From NCBI GenBank assembly GCA_002359895.1, contig DEOB01000004.1:180116-217598 (forward strand): a stretch of 37,483 nt of DNA, in the 5' to 3' direction. This DNA is from Stenotrophomonas sp. UBA2629 (lineage in GTDB: Bacteria; Pseudomonadota; Gammaproteobacteria; Xanthomonadales; Xanthomonadaceae). Below are positions 34,616 through 37,483 of this stretch, one piece after another. A model generated the notes under the pieces. That model made no database searches and was not told the origin of the DNA. It saw nothing but the letters and a program-made list of their open reading frames with translations. Within the stretch, counting starts at the first letter, position 1. Each line of letters opens with the position of its first letter. Both the position numbers and the translations under genes were made by a program.

Positions 34616-37321
34616 TTACACTTCGACCTCTGCCACCGGCAGCGTGACGTTCATCAGAGTCGAGTCGTCCGGATCGGATTTCACCTTGAAACCCAGGCTC
34701 TGGCACATGGCCAGCATGGTGGTGTTCTCGCGCAGCACCTGGCCCTCGACCATGTTCAGGCCCTGCCAGCGCGCGTACTCGATCATGATCTGCATCAACT
34801 TCCAACCGATGCCGTGGCCCTTGAGATCGGAGCGGATGAGGATGCCGTACTCGCCACGGTCGTAGTCCGCGTCGGCATGCAGGCGCACCGCACCGAGCAT
34901 GTCGCCACTCTTCGGGTCGATGGCAACCAGCGCGATGGAGCGTGCATAGTCCAGCTGGGTGAGGCGAGCGATGAACTCATGGCTGAAGTGCTTCACCGAC
35001 TGGAAGAAACGCAGCCGCAGATCGTCATCAGTGACGCGCGCGAAGAACGCGCGGAACAAAGCATCGTCCTCCGGCCGCACCGGGCGGATGAAAACGCTGC
35101 TGCCATCGGATAGCGGAATGCTGCGTTCCCACTCGGTGGGATACGGAAAAATCGCAAAACGCGGATGCCCGCGGCCTTTATGTAGACGCTTGACCGGTGC
35201 GATGGCGATGCGCGCATCCAATGCGATCACGCCGTTGCGGTCGGCCAGCAGCGGGTTGAGATCGAGCATGCGGATCTCCGGGATATCCGCCGCCAGCTGC
35301 GCCAGTTTGACCAGCACCAACGCCACCGCGCGCTCATCAGCCGCCGGCACATCGCCATACGCCTTGAGGATGCGCGACACGCGGGTGCGGCCGATCACTT
35401 CGTGCGCAAGCCGCAGATCCAGCGGCGGCAGCGCGAGTGTTTTGTCGTCGATGACTTCCACCGCCGTGCCGCCACGGCCAAACACCACCACCGGGCCGAA
35501 CACGGGGTCATCGGCGATACCGGCGATCAGCTCGCGCGCCTTGGGCCGCTGCAGGCTGGGCTGCACCATCACCCCTTCAATGCGTGCCTGCGGGCGTTTT
35601 TCACGGGCGCGGTTGAGGATCGAGGTCGCCGCTGCCTGCACCGCCGGCAGCGTGCTCAAATTCAAGCGCACGCCATCCACTTCGGATTTGTGCGGAATGT
35701 CCGGCGAGAAAATCTTCACCGCCACACTCATACCACGCTCCAACAACGGCTGTGCAAGATCCATCGCCTCGTGCGCATCGCGCGCCACCATCACCTCCAG
35801 TGACGGGATGCCGTAGGCCTGCAACAGCGCATGCGTGGCCACCGGGTCCAACCATTGCTGCGCGTTGGCCAACGCTGCTTCCACCAGGGCACGCGCGGCA
35901 GCGACATCCACCACAAAATCGGACGGCAGACTCGGCGGCGTTTCCATCAACGCGGCTTGCGCCTCGCGGTATTTCACCAGGTGCTGGAAGCCGCGCACCG
36001 CATCGGCCTCGCTGGAATAGGTGGGCACACGCGCAGTGTTGAGCGTGACCGTGGCACGGTCGTCATTGCCCAGCCACACCGCAAACACCGGCTTGTCACG
36101 CAGCTGCCGCGAACGCAGCCCCAGCGTGTTGGTCAGCGCCTGCGCGGCATCGGCGGAGGACGTGAACGCGGTGGGCACGTTGATCACCAGCACCGCGTCG
36201 TTGGCATCGTCGGACAACAACGCCTCGATCGCGGAGGCATAGCGCCCACCATCGGCGTCGACCACGATGTCCACCGGGTTGTCACGCGACCAGCCCTCCG
36301 GCAGCACGTTGTCCAACTGCGTGATGGTGGCCGGCGACAGTTCAGCCAATGAGCCACCCAAGGCCTGCAACTGGTCCACGGCAAGACGGCCCACACCGCC
36401 ACCATTGCTGAGGATGGCCAAGCGGCGACCGGGGAAGGTGCCCAGCCGGCCCAGGGTTTCGGCAGCGGTGAACAACTCATCCAAAGCATTCACGCGTAGC
36501 AGGCCCGCACGATTGAACGCAGCGCCGTAGACCGCATCGGAAGCGGCCAACGCCTGCGAATGCGTGGTGATGCCTTCGACATTGGGCTTGGCCTGGCGGC
36601 CGGACTTGACCACCACCACCGGCTTGGCGCGTGCCGCCGCGCGTGCGGCGGACATGAACTTGCGGGCGTCGCTGATCTGGTCGACGTACAGCAGGATGGC
36701 GCGGGTGCGGTAGTCCGAAGCGAAGTAATCCAGCAGGTCGCCGAAATCCACGTCCAGTGCATCGCCCAACGACACCACCCCGGAAAACCCGATCGAGCGC
36801 GCCACGCCCCACTCCACCAGCGCGGCGGCAATGGCGCTGGATTCGGAAATAAGCGCCAGGTCACCGGCCTGCGGCGTGTGCGCGGCGATGCTGGCGTTGA
36901 GCCGTGCATGCGGTGCGATCACACCCAGGCAATGCGGGCCCAGCACACGCATGCCCTTGGGCCGCGCGGCCGCTTCCACCTGCGCCGCCAGCGAGCCCGG
37001 GCCTTTGCCCAGCCCAGCGGTGAGCAGGATGGCCGCCGCAACGCCCAAGTCGGCGGCCTGCGCCACCACCTGCGGCACCATCGCCGCCGGCGCGGTGATG
37101 ACCACCAGATCGGGAATCCACGGCAGGTCCTTGAGCTTTTTGACCGTGCGCATGCCGTCAATTTCGGCGTGGCGCGGGTTGACCCAGCCGATCTGCCCGG
37201 CAAAGCCCCCGGCGCGCAGATTACGTATCACCGCGCGCCCGGCGGAACGTTCACGCGGGCTGCCGCCGATGACGGCAACCGAACGCGGGCGGAAGACGGT
37301 CTGCAGGTGATAGGTGCTCAT
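34616..37321 (-). CDS. Bifunctional acyl-CoA synthetase (ADP-forming)-like / GNAT acetyltransferase (Pat/YfiQ-like)
   Basis: This 901-residue fusion protein has a CoA-binding domain (about 1-135, VAVIGGSPRERSAG) and a succinyl-CoA ligase-like domain with His254 in ITTHSQALAA, where ADP-forming acyl-CoA synthetases carry their phospho-His. An ATP-grasp region follows (about 480-700, KIFSPDIPHKSEVDGVRLN), then a C-terminal GNAT domain (about 735-890). Such proteins, including Pat/YfiQ of enterobacteria, acetylate lysines of acetyl-CoA synthetase and other enzymes and so couple carbon status to metabolism. The synthetase half may be catalytic or only regulatory; retention of His254 leaves activity possible. 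Confidence 0.9.
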   Translation of the reverse strand: MSTYHLQTVFRPRSVAVIGGSPRERSAGRAVIRNLRAGGFAGQIGWVNPRHAEIDGMRTVKKLKDLPWIPDLVVITAPAAMVPQVVAQAADLGVAAAILLTAGLGKGPGSLAAQVEAAARPKGMRVLGPHCLGVIAPHARLNASIAAHTPQAGDLALISESSAIAAALVEWGVARSIGFSGVVSLGDALDVDFGDLLDYFASDYRTRAILLYVDQISDARKFMSAARAAARAKPVVVVKSGRQAKPNVEGITTHSQALAASDAVYGAAFNRAGLLRVNALDELFTAAETLGRLGTFPGRRLAILSNGGGVGRLAVDQLQALGGSLAELSPATITQLDNVLPEGWSRDNPVDIVVDADGGRYASAIEALLSDDANDAVLVINVPTAFTSSADAAQALTNTLGLRSRQLRDKPVFAVWLGNDDRATVTLNTARVPTYSSEADAVRGFQHLVKYREAQAALMETPPSLPSDFVVDVAAARALVEAALANAQQWLDPVATHALLQAYGIPSLEVMVARDAHEAMDLAQPLLERGMSVAVKIFSPDIPHKSEVDGVRLNLSTLPAVQAAATSILNRAREKRPQARIEGVMVQPSLQRPKARELIAGIADDPVFGPVVVFGRGGTAVEVIDDKTLALPPLDLRLAHEVIGRTRVSRILKAYGDVPAADERAVALVLVKLAQLAADIPEIRMLDLNPLLADRNGVIALDARIAIAPVKRLHKGRGHPRFAIFPYPTEWERSIPLSDGSSVFIRPVRPEDDALFRAFFARVTDDDLRLRFFQSVKHFSHEFIARLTQLDYARSIALVAIDPKSGDMLGAVRLHADADYDRGEYGILIRSDLKGHGIGWKLMQIMIEYARWQGLNMVEGQVLRENTTMLAMCQSLGFKVKSDPDDSTLMNVTLPVAEVEV

Positions 37322-37464
37322 AACGACGCCGGTTGCGGATACGCGATCAAAGGTACACGGCCCGGCGTGGAAGTGGCATGCGTTGGATCAAGTGGTTGGG
37401 GGAGAGTGAGATATCTGGAATCGATGAGTGAGGTGTTTGGAGAGCGAAGCGGCAGCGGTAGAAG

Positions 37465-37483
37465 CAAGAGCAAAAGCGCCCTC
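37465..37483 (-). repeat. Possible third interspersed repeat, cut by the window end
   Basis: Read on the minus strand, the window end begins GAGGGCGCTTTTGCTCTTG, matching the GATGAGGGCGC tail of the other copies and the TTTTGCTC simple sequence. The core hairpin would lie beyond the window. The rest of 37322-37464 shows no gene. Confidence 0.35.

Overview
The window is high-GC, gene-dense bacterial chromosome. Its gene set (tatD, hrpB, rluE, dkgB, yadGH-like ABC genes, a Pat-like acyl-CoA synthetase/GNAT fusion, type 1-like chaperone-usher fimbriae) and its hairpin-type intergenic repeats suggest a gammaproteobacterium of the Xanthomonadaceae, most likely Stenotrophomonas or a close relative. 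This placement is inferred from protein recall and composition only. No tRNA, rRNA, CRISPR array, prophage or intact insertion sequence is visible.

Left part (1-5.0 kb, minus strand): a NatAB-like ABC exporter, a secreted or membrane-tethered S33-family hydrolase, and a two-gene operon of a membrane protein and a 65-residue XRE regulator. A perfect 18-bp inverted repeat lies upstream of that operon and is a good candidate for its operator.

Centre (5.0-19.6 kb): a chaperone-usher fimbrial locus with its own signalling genes. On the minus strand, in transcription order, are an EAL-domain response regulator, the major pilin, chaperone, usher, a FimZ/RcsB-like LuxR response regulator, and two adhesin + regulator modules. 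A large hybrid sensor kinase is divergent from the EAL gene. The part list (unorthodox kinase, LuxR-type regulators, receiver-EAL phosphodiesterase, cup fimbriae) matches the RocS/RocA/RocR logic known from Pseudomonas aeruginosa cup fimbriae. The two adhesins are both 322 residues, with diverged N-terminal (probably lectin) halves and better conserved C-terminal pilin domains. The regulator of the second module is a remnant left by a deletion of about 512 bp, while the 319 bp upstream of both regulators has stayed about 94% identical. This is the most interesting part of the window.

Right part (19.6-37.5 kb): mostly housekeeping and accessory metabolism. It holds ferredoxin-NADP reductase, YadGH-like ABC genes, a ketopantoate reductase-family enzyme, tatD, hrpB, a small membrane protein, rluE, an exported methyltransferase-like protein, an aldo/keto reductase, a 95-residue unknown, a LysR/MFS/DkgB group with a visible LysR-type operator, an alpha/beta hydrolase, and a Pat-like protein. 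Interspersed hairpin repeats, flanked by simple-sequence DNA, occur near the left edge and near 30.5 kb, and possibly at the right edge.
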